Assembly: GCA_013115125.1 (NCBI GenBank)
Contig: JABANN010000127.1
Span: forward strand, 1 to 64,000
Source: Perkinsus olseni
Lineage: Eukaryota; Perkinsozoa; Perkinsida
Direction of reading: 5' to 3'
Length of the DNA stretch: 64,000 bases
Of the stretch, positions 9,065-21,149 are shown in pieces (position 1 is the stretch's first letter; every line of letters begins with the position of its first letter). The translations under genes were made by a program, and so were the position numbers. The notes beneath the pieces are model-generated. The model saw only the letters and a program-made list of their open reading frames with translations. It searched no databases and was not told the origin of the DNA.

Positions 9065-12000
9065 ATGGACAATTATCACGTTCTTCATCTAATAGGGGAA
9101 GGATGCTTCGGCAAGGTATTTAAAGGAAGGCGAAAGTAGTACTGGGATGTGAAGGGTCAACGACGAACTTTCTCAATTATCTCCAGCTGAATTCTCTATG
9201 TGAGCCGAAGCTCGCCTAGCACCACTAGTAATGGAGCGGCTCGCTCTTTTCTACTCGGTAGCGGTAATCGAGTTAGGGTTCGCCTTCAATGGTCATTCGG
9301 CAATGAGCCCCGACAATTGCTCAGTCGTACTTACGGACGGTGGTTTCATGCCAGCGCGTAACGAAGGATCTTCTGTGTGCGCGGATGAGGTATCTTTCAG
9401 GTACACTGGTCGGGTAGTGGCGCTAAAATTCATAGCAAAAAGAGGGAAATCGGAAAAAGACTTGAAGAACCTTCGGCAAGAGATAGCGATATTGCAGCAG
9501 CTCAACCACGACCATATAATAATGATGGACGAGTACTTTGAGACGAGTAGTAGTGGGGAGTATCCTAAGTCGAAGCGTGCCGGATATGGAGAACTTTTGA
9601 GTCCACTGGTGTGGCTCCAGGTACGGACTTTGTAGTTGTCACTGAGTTTGCTCATGGGGAGTTGTTCGAGATTTTTCAAGTGAGCTCGGGTGAGGGCGAG
9701 TGGCTATTCCGGACGAGTGCTCTTAGGACGATAAGAAGCTCCCTGAGAGCGAAGTGCGGCGGATAGCTCAGCAGCTCGTGAAAGCATTGCACTATTTGCA
9801 TAGCAATAGAGTTATACACAGGTAGTATCTTGAGATCTGTCGGGGACCAGCATCGACCTTGGATTCAGGGATATGAAGCCCCAGAATATCCTAGTAGGAG
9901 CGAACAACGTAGTGAAGCTCTGTGACTTCGGCTTCGCTCGGGCGATGAGCTATAACACAATAGTGCTCACCAGCATCAAAGGCACGCCACTGTGAGTCCA
10001 CTCGTCTTTTAGTAGAGTCCCTATAGGTGGCTCGATAGGTATATGGCGCCAGAGGTAGTTCAGGAGCAGCCTTATAACCACACCGCGGATTTATGGTCTC
10101 TTGGTAGGGTATCTTAGGTTGATGCAGGGAAGATTCATGATAGGTGTCATATTATACGAGCTATTTGTGGGCACCCCTCCTTTTTATACCAATTCATTGT
10201 ACAGTTTAATCCATCTCATCATCAAGGACCCAGTAAAGTATCCTAGTAACATGTCACCCGACTTTAAGTCCTTCCTCCAGGTGAGGGCTGCAGCTCCAGC
10301 CATGGCAGTCCACAGTGTGTGTTGCATCTCAGGGCCTTCTAGTGAAGAACCCTTCCAAGCGGCTGTCCTGGCCAGCCTTACTGGACCACCCCTTCGTACC
10401 GTTAGACCTCGACTCACTCTGCTGTAGATACACTTCCGCAGGTCCGACCCGCCTCATCCCCGGAGCGTGCCTTGACTTTGGAAGTACCCCTTAGCAGCGG
10501 AAGTAGTAGTAGTAATGGTGGAGTCACTCCAGCCGGGGCAGTCTCCCACCGGTTGGACAGCTCTGGGTGAGTGTCTGGGTCACGGAGGCTGCCTCATGCG
10601 GTATAAGCCTCAGAGGAAGCCAGCGAGGAGGGAGTAGGGGGGATACAACGCCAGGATCTATCGGTGCCATCAACCCTATCAGTCTTCGGATCCCCAGTAC
10701 CTCTCCAGTAGCGAGGGAGCGTGTAGGCGCTGCTGGGCTTCCTGCGTCCGATATAGCCGCCATTGCAGACCATCACAGCCCCTGCCCTGCCGTCTAATAA
10801 CTGGTTCGAGGTCATCAGTAAGGCCGTGGTCGACCCGAAGATGCTCCCGAACGATCCATCCTTCGCAGCCACTGTATTGCCCTTGCTTAGCCGGTCTGCA
10901 CCACTAGTGTGCTCATTTCAGTGTCTGGACTTGCTGGGAAAATATGCGCAGCGATGTAGTAGTCGGGCGTCGGAGGGAAAAAGCGATAGTGAGAACTCGG
11001 TGTCGCCGCCGGGGGTTGAACTCTAGACCTCAAGGTGGAGGAAATACGGTCAGGTGCGAGCCTCAGGGCGCTATTTTCCCTGTCTGCACCAGCGCCTCCG
11101 GTGAGCTCTCTGCTCCAGTACTTGGCCAATTTTTTGGTATACGTAACCCAATCCGGCGGAGGGTCAGCTACCAACCCAATGCTGGCTAAGCTCTTCGCCG
11201 CAGACAGCAATCTGCCCTCGTCCACTATGGCCATCATAGAACGCTGCTGTAGGCTGGCGCGACCCGACCATTCGTATAGTGCCTCGGTAGGCACTAACAC
11301 CTCCGCCTTGTCCCCGGACTCTGAGTTCGAGACCGTCTTATCGGATGGTCTGAGGGTGATAGGACTTTGGCTGAGGTACACGCAACAGCCGTGGCCGGCC
11401 ATCACGTTTTGCGTAGGTTTGTGGCCGCCGCTGGGGCGTCCAATGCTGGGATGGATCAGCACGGGGCAGATCCCATCTTCGGGGCCCCTGAAGCAGGAGG
11501 TGGCCCGCCGATTGCCGATCGCTTCCTGAGGACTGTACCCGAGGTAGAAGAAGGGGCCGGTCATTCCCCGTGTTCCCCGATGGGCACCTCCCGCGAGACC
11601 GTAGAGGAGGGATTACTGTTGCCTTTGCTCGTACGGCAGAGTCGTAGAAGATGCTGCCAGAACGGGTCTTCAGATTAGACAGCTTTTGGGCGTTGTTGAT
11701 AGTGGCTCTTGCATTATAACCAATGCAAGAACATTAAGTACCTAAGCTAGGCTTGGCAGGGCGGCAGTCATAGCAAGAGCCTCAGTGCAATACAGCCATT
11801 TGTGGACAAGCCTCCCTCACACCTTTGGCAAGCTTCAAAACCTCATGAGACTGCACTAGGGAAGCGTAGCTTCTTTAACCTTCTCTCAAGGTACTCTGTC
11901 GAGGCTCTGAGGCGTCACCAACCCGGCCGGCCCCGGGGGCTATCAACGTATCCAAGTGCTGCGGAGTAGGGTTGTAGTCTGGCCCTTCTCGGCGCCTAAG

Positions 12001-15000
12001 GTACCTCAGGTTCTCTTTGCGGCTCTAGCCCAGCAGACCATCGCATGGTCGACAGCGGAGCGGAGCTCGGAGGCAGCCGAGCAGCTTCCGCAGGTGGGGT
12101 TGCTCCCCTTGTGAGACGTGCAGTATGGAACTGTGTAGGCCGTGGAGGCGCTGAGGCGATGGGAGAGTGAGGGAGAGTCCTCCGTCTTGTTAATAGCGGT
12201 AGTGACAGCTGAGTACGATACATTCCTCGCCGTAGTTCATTCCATACCACTCCTTTCCCTTCACTTCCGCCCGTGGAAGATTCAGCGAACTAGGGTTGAT
12301 ACCCAGATACGGTCTCTCGCTGCTACACTGGCTCGATCGGGACGCAGTTCTAGCGGAGCGAAGCTGGCCCGGGCCATCCTCCAAGCCTTCGCCAGCTTAT
12401 TACACAACTCCTACAGTAGTGGACCGCGCCCCACCCCTGTCGATGCTGACTTGTCCAGGCCCGGCTGACTCGGCTGAGTACGCGTCCACCGCCATGGCCT
12501 GGGCCTTCACGGACGGTGCAACACAACAGCGTTCGGCGGGGTATCATGATATCACGACAGAGGCCCCGGAAGAAGTCGCTAGAGGGATAGGAGAAACCTG
12601 GAGGGCCAAGGTGGGGTAGTACCCCACCAAACGCTACTCCTGACCTAGGGTGGCAGGTTATTGGGGCTCTGGAGAATGCGTGTCGGACAGAGGCGGGCAT
12701 TTGCCTGGCTGAGGTAGGTCTACACTGTACCGAGCTGGGAATACTCTGTCGCTTGATTAGCTTCTCGTGGAGATGTGCCGTGCCAGCCAGTCCCCGTTGC
12801 GATATGACACCAACGCTCTCAAACTCCTAGTTGAACTCGGCCGTGCTGACAGCCCTGCCCCCGAGGACATCCTCGCCGCACTGGACCGCGATGGTAGTGG
12901 TAGTAGTAGGGATGGTCGTGCATACGACGCGCTTCAGCCACTCACCGACGGCACTTAGTGTACGAGGCGATGGCCCTTGCAACAGCCAACGGCTGCTCTA
13001 TGCTCAGGAGCGATGGTGGGGTTACTCATCTGCGCTTCACTAGCCATACATCAATATCAGGTGATGGTGTCATCGCAGTCGGCTTGGTCTTCGGTATAGT
13101 CAGCTCGGTACTTAGTCGACGAGGAGAAGATACCGTTACCAGCCTGAATCACAAGGAAGCAGTGTAGGGAGGTGGCACCTACAGGAGGTCCTTACAGGTG
13201 TCCTGCCTGTTCAGCCTTGGTTTTGTGGACAGAGCTGTGGCGGCTGCACGGAGCGTGAAGGACTGCCACCAACGGCTGACCCCTCCAGCTATCCTCGTAC
13301 CGATGACGGGCAGTGATCGCTCGAGATCCACCGCCCTTACAGGTCTTTCTGGCCTACCTCCTCTCGGTGGTGGTATCGGTCATTACGAACTCGGGGTTGT
13401 CCAAGACAGAAGTGAAGACAATGCTGCTGAATTCGGGGATAATAGACGCTGTCGTCTATGAGCTCTGCTACATCGGGTGGGTCAGCCGTGCCCTGTGGGA
13501 ATGGCAAGGTCAGGACAGGTCCTCGCTCGCCCCACGCAACGGCAACCCGCAAGTGGCTAAGGCCGGTGAGCTGGTCCGCAAGGTAGAGGGAGTTCAGCTA
13601 GGAGGGTATACAGCAGAGGCGCCAATGGACTCTGTCATGCGGTAAGGAAAATTTGGTATGCCTGACCACTGCCCGACTTAGATGATCAGGCTATTGTTGT
13701 GCCTGGAACCTGCCCGCCACGAACAGGATGTTCGGGCGGTCGTTTGCCGAGTCCTCCATTGGGACCCCAGCGCCACCCGATACGCTTGCAACTTCCTCCA
13801 TTTGCTCTCACCAACACGACATGGCGTGGCGGCTGTCATTACTCTGCTGTAGATCACTCTGCGGTGGAACGGGGAGGCGGTGACGTCTGCCTCAGACACG
13901 ACCACCGGGAGGTTCTAGAGCCTCGGATATTCCTAAGGACCTTCCTAGTGCTCGCTCGAGGCCTCCGGGCAATTCGGCCGAGAGAGGAAGCGGAGACCTC
14001 CACACGGTATTGCTGAAGGGGGTGTTCGCCTCCGCAGGTGGTCCCGCAGGTTGCTACTGGCGACGGCCGTGGCGGCATCGGCTGCCCTGTCTGATGATCG
14101 GAGTGGTAACCTCACCAACGAGTTCATCGAATCTCGAGTCATCGCCACATTGGTGGGAGAAGGGGGCTGCCTTCTCCCGTCTCGCTATGGCTCCCTCGTC
14201 AGTGTAATCTGCTATCGGAGTTCCCCACCATACCCACTGAGGCCGTGACCCTCTTCTCGTGTCTAGTGCTGCACCACAACTCCCTGGCAGGCCAGTTCGT
14301 AGCGGCTGCCGGCTTGCAGCTCTTCAAGGTAAGGACCGCTCCCGAGAGTTCAATAAAACTGCGCTACAGCGTGAGCGACAGAATTATCCTGTTGCCTGTC
14401 ATGGTACGCCCTACGATATCGCAGCAGCAGAGCTCCGCAGTTTTATGCAGTTCCTTGTCTTTTCAGAGATTTGCTGTTCTCTCTAGCCCCGACGAGCAGG
14501 CCCTGGTGGATGCGTTACTGGTAAGGGTACAGTCTTAGGTGGAGTCTTACTCTCACTCTAGGTCGTCTCCCACATAGCTCGACAAAGCAAAGATTTCTAT
14601 TCTGCTATCGAGAAGATGTCCCCCTATGGAGCCCTCCGGGACAACTGCGCCCACTCGTCCGCAGGAGTAAATCCGCGCTATCTTAGGTCGATGATGGGCT
14701 TCCACAGGTACGCGCCAAGACTTGTAATGCCATCGGTAACATGGCACGACATTCTGACTTCTTCTACACAGCCTTCGAGGAGTGAGCTATCCGGTTCCCC
14801 CTCCATCAGCGCGGCAGCTCCATCGCAGGCACGACCTAGTCGCGGCCCTCTTGCCGCTCTGCTCGGACCCTGATGCGACAGTGCGGAAGTTCGCGTCCTT
14901 CGCTCTGGGTAACTCGGCCTTCCACAGCGCAGGACTGTATCGCCACTTGAAGCAAGCGTTGCCATACTTGGTGGACCTGCTGAGTGAGTTTTACTGACAC

Positions 15001-15516
15001 CTCTAGCTGTTGTCAGCAGTAGCACTTCAGACACGGAGGAGGACGAGAAAACCCGGGCGAACGCAGCCGGGGCTCTTGGCAATCTGGTCCGGAACAGCAA
15101 TGAGCTGGTTCGTCCGATGATCGAGATGGGAGTGGGGGCGCTCGCTCGAAAGATTCCCTACCTGCCGGTCTCAGGCACTGGAAGGCCTCCTCAATGTCGT
15201 GGAGCGGAGGCTGTTAGCTTCGCCGATACAGTCCGGCCCAGCCGACTCCTCCGTCAAAATTTCCCTGTTTTCCCTTGGTAATCTTGCCGTCCATCGCCAC
15301 TGCAAAGACGCTTTGGTACGCCATCTACGGCCGCTGCGTTCTTCCACTTCCCGCCCTCAGTTGCGTCTCCACTGCGCTTCGATCTGTCGCAGAGTGAACG
15401 ATAGATGCGGCACAGTCGGCAGCCCAGCGGAAGACCAGGTCACTGTACGATACTCTAATCGTCTCATGAGTAAGTTGACAGCGCCGCCAATGAATCAAGC
15501 ATCACCACAAGGCTGA
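9065..15516 (+). CDS. Fused/STK36/TIO-type serine/threonine kinase with armadillo C-terminus
   Basis: Exons from the ATG at 9065 give a complete kinase domain that matches Fused (animal STK36, plant TIO): glycine loop [11 protein letters not shown], catalytic lysine in VVALKFI, GELFEIF, HRDMKPQN loop, [24 protein letters not shown], and the tail motif [12 protein letters not shown]. Hand-traced exons are 9065–9135, 9401–9546, 9621–9679, 9727–9821, 9869–9991, 10039–10103, 10144–10280, 10333–10395, 10442–10566, 10608–10707, 10769–10988 and 11027–11375, with phases that agree and introns mostly 38–75 nt. A Ser-rich linker follows. Later exons to 15516 carry armadillo-like repeats, clearest at 14860 ([14 protein letters not shown]), 15060 ([15 protein letters not shown]) and 15250 ([16 protein letters not shown]), as in TIO/STK36. 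In other organisms this kinase acts in cilia assembly or cytokinesis; that role here is inferred. The exons between 12 and 14.8 kb were not all resolved. Confidence 0.93.
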
Positions 15517-15775
15517 CGACGTCGTCCCTTCACAATTGATGAGGGCCACTGGTGGGCTCAATTCGCTCATCCCCGTTAGGACATGCGAATATACGTTTCA
15601 CAAATGGGCTCATCATCCCGAAGACTTTGGTTGAGTGGGCGGCGGCCGAATGCGACGGGGATGAGTTCTTTCTAGGCAGGAGGGGTCGATCGTTACTTCC
15701 TGCCGGGTCGTTGCAGATTGTCGTGGCATCATTCCTGGGCAGTTGAGCCTGGTCTACCCTTGGTCCTCCCTGCTC

Positions 15776-18144
15776 ATGTCCGCGGCAGATAAGTACTCTA
15801 TCATCAGAACGAAGGGCATCCAGCATCCCCAGCCCGTCAGGCCGGCTCGCTATCGGCGGGGGAAGGTGGGTCGTCGTCAAACTCACAACGAGGTCCTGCC
15901 ATTCCGTCTGTAGATGCCTGAGTTCGTGGTGCAAGAGATGGAGGAGCAGGAGGAGGAAGAGCGACGGGACAGGCTGGAAGTAAGGCCGTGCCGTGCTGCG
16001 GTCATGGCGACCTATTCCTTCGGTGTCTGTCAGGTAAAAGAAGAGGAGGCTGCTTCGACCCGCCGGCCTCAGCCAGTGGCCCCTCGGGTCATCTCGCAAG
16101 CCGAAGAGCCCGACAGCGAGGAGAGTGGTTCCGAGTCTGACGATGATGGGCCCAGTCGAGCGGAACTACTTGCGCGGGCGGTAGGTCGGAGGGTTAATGA
16201 CCACTCGAGGTTACTAGTCACTACGCAACTTCCTTTCAGCGACAGCTGGCAGCCGATCGAGCAAAGCATCAAGCGAGCGTGGTGGCGACAGGTGAGGCGG
16301 GCGATGGGGTGATTGGTGGTCTGTACTCCTGTGTATTGGAGCCTTCTGGGCGTCGTTGTTGTTTCTGTGATGGATGCCGTGGATTGGGTAGGTGGTACGG
16401 ATGAAGCTGATGACGATTCGGGCGATGAGGACAATCGAGCAGCCCTTATCGCCAAATCGGTGAGTCATCGAGCTGTTCGTCAACCAGTGATGCCGGAGCT
16501 GCTCCTTCATGCTCGGTGACTGGCAAGCGGGCCCTTGATGACGGTGCGTGTCGCTGTTTCAGAGACATGCTGTGGAGGAGCGAGTCAAGCAGGAGGAAGC
16601 GGTGGCCGCTGCAAGTAGGCTGGAGTGGTCCTTATGATCGAGTCTCCGTGTCGCACAGACCCTTGGCGGCCCGTTTAGAAGCGCCCATCATGGGGCTGCT
16701 TTTCAGGGCGGGAGGAAGCCGACGAGGATGAGGATGAGGACATAGAGGACGAGGAAGATGAGGAGGAGGAGTCTAGTGAGAGTGAATCAAGCAGTGATAG
16801 CGAAGACGACGGGCCTCTCCTCGCTGGGCCACGGTTCAAGCCAGTGAGTCTCACACAGCGCAAACTGGCAGCTCTGGACGTGCTGGTGTCAGGTATTTGT
16901 CCGGAAGGGAGAGCGGCACAGCTCGGCGAATGTCGGCAACCAGATGCAGTATTTGGAGAAGTGAGGCTGGAGCTGCTCCCTACCAGCAAATCAGTTTTTC
17001 TCGTCTGTGATAGATATAACGAAACGACTGAGGATGCTGAGCGGAAGAAGCATGAGAAGGAGGACGCCATTGTAGCAGCCATCTCTGGTAGTCGCCATGT
17101 TCACGCTTCTTTGCTGCGCGACCGCACGCTATCCTTACCAACACCCAGTGAATTATCGTGACCGTCTTCTCCGCTGTTTTGCCTGAGGTTTGCGACCGGC
17201 GTGTGCGCCCCGTAGGTGTGTCCGAAGATGTAGCAGACGGTCAGCCGGACGATGATGAGGAAGAGGATACAGCGGTCGTGCCAGAGTTGGGTGAAGTGAG
17301 TCGATGTGGTCGTTGGTATTGGTCGTATGGTGCCCCGTAGGACTTCACGCCAGCGACGCATCAGGAGTGGGTGCTTCGTATGCTCGAGCGACGATACGCT
17401 GTAGACAAGGCGGCAAAGGAGAGGCGCGAGGAGGAGGCCGAGATCTTGAGGAGACGTAACCTGACGGACGAGCAGAGGGCTAAGGTGGGTACTTGCAAAT
17501 GCTCACTGGGCTTCGTACGATAGGCGTACTCCTGTGTAGGAAGATGAGGAGATTGCGAAGAAGTACCCCCAGCGAGAGCACTCGAAGAACTTCGTGTTCA
17601 TGCAGAAGTAGTGGTTTGCTTGCTGTGCCGCTTTTCCTGTCGTCACACGTCTTGGTTAGATACTACCATCAGGGTGCCTACTACCAAGACCTCCGAAACG
17701 AGGGCAAGGAGGAACTCTACTTGCGAGACTACCAAGCTCCGGTAGGTCAGCAGTTCTCCGTCCATCGACCGTCACTGTCACGGACAGGTTGAAGCCGATG
17801 GGTTCGTCCAACGCATGGCTGACGAACAAGACCATGCTGGTGATGAGGCCGCGACTCGTCTGTTGAAGGGACAGATGCTGCGAAGAGGCCAGTACGGTAA
17901 AATAGGGCAGACGAAGGTAAGCCTGACGATTCACAAAAGACGCAGATTCTAATTTGGTCGCTCTCAGTACACCCATCTTTCGGCGGAGGATACTACGCAA
18001 TTTGATGCACCATGGAGCGTACGGGCGGCGCAGGAAGGCAAGGGACCCACGCCGGGCAGCTTTGAAGCGGAGGCCCGGGAGAGCGTCCGGAAGGTGCAGG
18101 AGCGGATGCGATCGAAAATGGCGGGTGAGTTGGGAAGGAGCTAA
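15776..18144 (+). CDS. MFAP1: MFAP1 family spliceosomal protein
   Basis: The ATG at 15776 gives a short first exon with PVRPARYRRGK, matching the basic N-terminus of MFAP1, then a 48-nt intron (15866–15913). Long acidic exons follow (EEPDSEESGSESDDDGPS; a run of D/E near 16720), then RFKPVFVRK near 16840–16915 after splicing, and the coiled-coil stretch ERREEEAEILRRRNLTDEQR near 17430. The hallmark C-terminal region is clear: QKYYHQGAYYQDLR, LYLRDYQAP, GQTKYTHLSAEDTTQFDAPW, ending GELGRS at 18144. MFAP1 is a component of the activated spliceosome (B complex) needed for splicing, and acts in the nucleus. About a dozen short introns are used, fitting a gene in an intron-dense genome. Confidence 0.93.
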
Positions 18145-18632
18145 GTCGCGGTATTGTTGGAGCCACTGGCCCTATAGCTTCGCGCAAGGAGTCCTTGTCG
18201 TTCCTTGTGGCGCTGCACCTAAGTTTGAAGGCCATTACCGAGGATTTCACAATTTCCATAGGTTTCAAGAACAAAGATACGTTTGAGCTACCCCATCATC
18301 GAAAGAAGCAGCGGACCTCCGGACCAGCGTAACGTATATTCACCCTTATGTACAGTAACATTAACAACACCACCAAGTAAGGTTTCAATATGGACTCAAC
18401 CGTCGTGTCGCGTTCGCCGTATTTCTGGGCGAGCGAAGATGTTGCCGCTTTTATGGACATCCCGCGGCACTTCGCTCCGCGGACCGCAGCCAAAGCTTTG
18501 TAGCGGCGGCCCAGCTGAGATGAGTTATGCTTGGTTTTTGCCCTTCGAGGAAATGGTCGCTCGCTCGGTGACGTCTGATTTCAACTCGTCGTTGCTGTCA
18601 GTTTTACTTTTCCTCTTCAATTTCTGTTGCTC
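18145..18632. other. Intergenic, probable promoter of the phospholipase-B-like gene
   Basis: No supported gene. The stretch separates the MFAP1 stop from the ATG at 18633 and ends in a pyrimidine-rich run (TTTTACTTTTCCTCTTCAAT) just before the start. No TATA-like box stands out. Confidence 0.4.
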
Positions 18633-20429
18633 ATGGCAATCAGAGGATTAACGTTCGTGGCGGGTCTCCTTTGTGGGGCCTCTGCCGCCGCCGCCAGTGA
18701 GATCCGCGAGGTTATGTCCCGCGGTGGTGGCTTTGGTAGTCTTGACAGCGACGCCTTCGTCCAGGAGGCCGTTGTGACCAAGAGCGACGGCAAGTTCGAC
18801 GTTATTCCGATGGCCCGTGACACCCCCTTGGCTGTTGCCTCGGGCTTGTACACTGAGACTATGTTCGATCTGGGTTGGGACCAGCTCCAGTTGGACTCCG
18901 GATCCGACTACTACTCGGACCTCGACAGGATGTACGCCCTCGGTTACTTGGAGTCTTACTTCCTTCACGACCGTATCTACGATTTCTGGACCAACTACAA
19001 GCACAACGATGTGGACAAAGCTCCTGAGGGCGTCAGGGAGTGGTTCGAGGACCAGCGGGCCTACGTGAAGATCATGACCGAGATCAGCGAGGATCCCTTC
19101 TGGAAGCGCATGGCCTACGTCCAGGCTCAAACTCAGGGCTTCATCGATGGTTACCAGCGTTACCACTCCAAAGGCAAGGAGATCGACCCACTTGATATGT
19201 ATATCCTCCAGTCTTGGGGAGATCTCGGTGACGTCGCCGCCGCTTTTAACGATGCCAAGAAGTTGGAGGAGGGCCGTGTTCTCAGTGAGACCACTCCGGC
19301 CTCTACCGCTCCCTTCGTGGCCGGCCCCGGTACTCTCGATGAGGGTAGCTGCACTGGTCTTATCCGCCTTATGCCCGATGGAGAGATCGCTGTGGCTCAT
19401 AACACCTGGCGCCTTTATGAGGGGTTCATCCGAGTCTTCAAGAGAGTTACTTATCCCAACAAGCTCACTGTGACCATGAGTAGCACTCCTGGTCTCATCC
19501 ACAGTAAGGATGATTTCTACGTCCAAGAAAATGGCAACCTGATTGCCATCGAGACCACCAACGCTATGCATGATAAGGAGATCTCGGCCACTATTGCTAC
19601 TGATCCTGAGGCTCGCCATGTCGCCCTCTCGTGGCAGCGCATCACTTCCTCTGTGCTGTTCTCTACCAGCAGTGAGGAGTTTGTCCACTCGATGATTGAA
19701 GAGTACAACTCCGGTACTTACAACAACCAGTGGATGGTCGTGGATGTTGCTAAGCACCATGCCGGCGAGCGTGAGGGTGTCGCCATGATTGCCGAGCAGT
19801 CGGTCAGCTACGCTCACCTCGGCGATATATCTAGTGTTCTCTACAACAGGGGCTACTGGAAGTCCTATAACATCCCCTACTTCCCCGACGTCTTCGAGCA
19901 GATGGGCTACGACGACTCCGATCCTCAGAGCAGCTACCACAAGGCTAGCCGCAGTCTCATTAGTGACCGCGATGCTCCCGAGCTCTCCAACGTCGCCGAT
20001 GTTATGCTCTTCTCTCGCTACAACGAGTACATCACCGACCCTCTCTCCTACGGTTGCCCCCGTTTGACCATTGCGTCCCGTTACGATTTGAGTGATGAGA
20101 TGATGTGCGGTGCTGGTGCTGGTCCGAGGGCCTTTGGTGCGATCGACGCTAAGGTTGTGAGCTCTGGTGACATGAAGACCGTTCACGCTGTCTCGGGTCC
20201 CACCAACGATCCTGAGAACGGCATCCCCGTCTTCGAGTGGAGTACTTCGGGTCTTGAGGACCAGATCATGCATGTCGGCATGCCGGATCGCTTCGACTTC
20301 CCTTGGGTCCGTTTCAACGCTCACTCTTGGGATACCGAGGCTCTTACCGATGCTGGTCAGGAGTACTCTGATGACGCTCGCATCGTCGCCGTCCAAGTTG
20401 AGAAGTCCGGGAAGACCCTCCTTATCTAG
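18633..20429 (+). CDS. Phospholipase-B-like (PLBD/laminin-A-type) secreted hydrolase
   Basis: An intronless gene of 598 codons. The ATG at 18633 is chosen because it starts a signal peptide (MAIRGLTFVAGLLCGASAAA). The middle carries the family signature SCTGLIRLMPDGEIAVAHNT, where the cysteine (residue 240) is the N-terminal nucleophile exposed by self-cleavage in PLBD1/PLBD2, followed by the conserved HNTW. The C-terminal part has WRITS-like and RYNEYITDPLS stretches and ends near FPWVRFNAHSWD, a family feature. Animal relatives are lysosomal amidase-like proteins with reported phospholipase activity; the substrate here is unknown. Codon use is strongly biased to C/G-ending codons, like malate dehydrogenase, which suggests high expression. 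It should enter the secretory pathway. Confidence 0.93.
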   Translation: MAIRGLTFVAGLLCGASAAAASEIREVMSRGGGFGSLDSDAFVQEAVVTKSDGKFDVIPMARDTPLAVASGLYTETMFDLGWDQLQLDSGSDYYSDLDRMYALGYLESYFLHDRIYDFWTNYKHNDVDKAPEGVREWFEDQRAYVKIMTEISEDPFWKRMAYVQAQTQGFIDGYQRYHSKGKEIDPLDMYILQSWGDLGDVAAAFNDAKKLEEGRVLSETTPASTAPFVAGPGTLDEGSCTGLIRLMPDGEIAVAHNTWRLYEGFIRVFKRVTYPNKLTVTMSSTPGLIHSKDDFYVQENGNLIAIETTNAMHDKEISATIATDPEARHVALSWQRITSSVLFSTSSEEFVHSMIEEYNSGTYNNQWMVVDVAKHHAGEREGVAMIAEQSVSYAHLGDISSVLYNRGYWKSYNIPYFPDVFEQMGYDDSDPQSSYHKASRSLISDRDAPELSNVADVMLFSRYNEYITDPLSYGCPRLTIASRYDLSDEMMCGAGAGPRAFGAIDAKVVSSGDMKTVHAVSGPTNDPENGIPVFEWSTSGLEDQIMHVGMPDRFDFPWVRFNAHSWDTEALTDAGQEYSDDARIVAVQVEKSGKTLLI

Positions 20430-21149
20430 TTCTGTTCTACTGACGTATAAGGACCTTTCCATGGTCTTGTATTGATGTGTTCATGCAACACTGCTGCCGT
20501 CTTGTCTATTCTAGATGGTATTTTTTGATGGCACTTACGTAGGGTTTGGCCGTCCTGGCCACCCATTTGTCTTAGAAGCTTCCTCGTCGTTCAAACAGCA
20601 TAAGTTTGTCCGATAGTAACGATGTCTTTGCGATCCATCGCTCGAGCGTGGAGAGTGTACAGAATTTTGCGTTACTGAAAGTTACTGTTGCTGATTATCG
20701 GAAGAGACACGTCCATTGGATGTTAAACCGTGGATGCAACAATCACTTGGGAGTGATGTTGATGTGTTCTAGTCTGGGACATCCGAGCAAACTATTATTG
20801 CTGTTGTTGAACTATCATTATCAAGTTACGATCTGGTCTAACGAATACCCGTCGAACGAGCAGAATGTCTTGGGCACTGTTGGTCAGCCAACCCCAAGAA
20901 CTTAAACTTCCCACTCATTACAAGTACGTGCGTACGCGTACGTACCACCCATGTACACTTGCATTGGAAAGAGGAGATGCGGTTCTCCTTCCCCCTGGTC
21001 TCAAACACCAGAGAACACAACAAGCACAAGCTGTCGCTTCACATGATAGTCAACTATCAATACTCATGGGTAAATTATGGTCGGGTCGACGGCTTCCGTT
21101 GGAGTCTCCTGGGCGAAGCCTTTACGGACACGGACACTAAAATTTTTTA
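20430..21149. other. Intergenic between convergent genes
   Basis: Convergent 3' ends face each other here (plus-strand PLBD-like and minus-strand surface protein). I see no gene. There is an alternating GTACGCGTACGTAC stretch near 20930–20945 and AT-rich sequence, but no clear repeat family. Confidence 0.4.

Noticed and set aside
9231-9635. 134-codon frame starting upstream of the second kinase exon
   Set aside because: The first half lies in the first intron; the true N-terminus with the glycine loop is in the exon at 9065–9135.
18648-20462. 604-codon minus-strand open frame across the phospholipase-B-like gene
   Set aside because: Same cause: codon bias in the sense gene removes antisense stops. 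The sense frame has a signal peptide and the nucleophile/HNTW signature.
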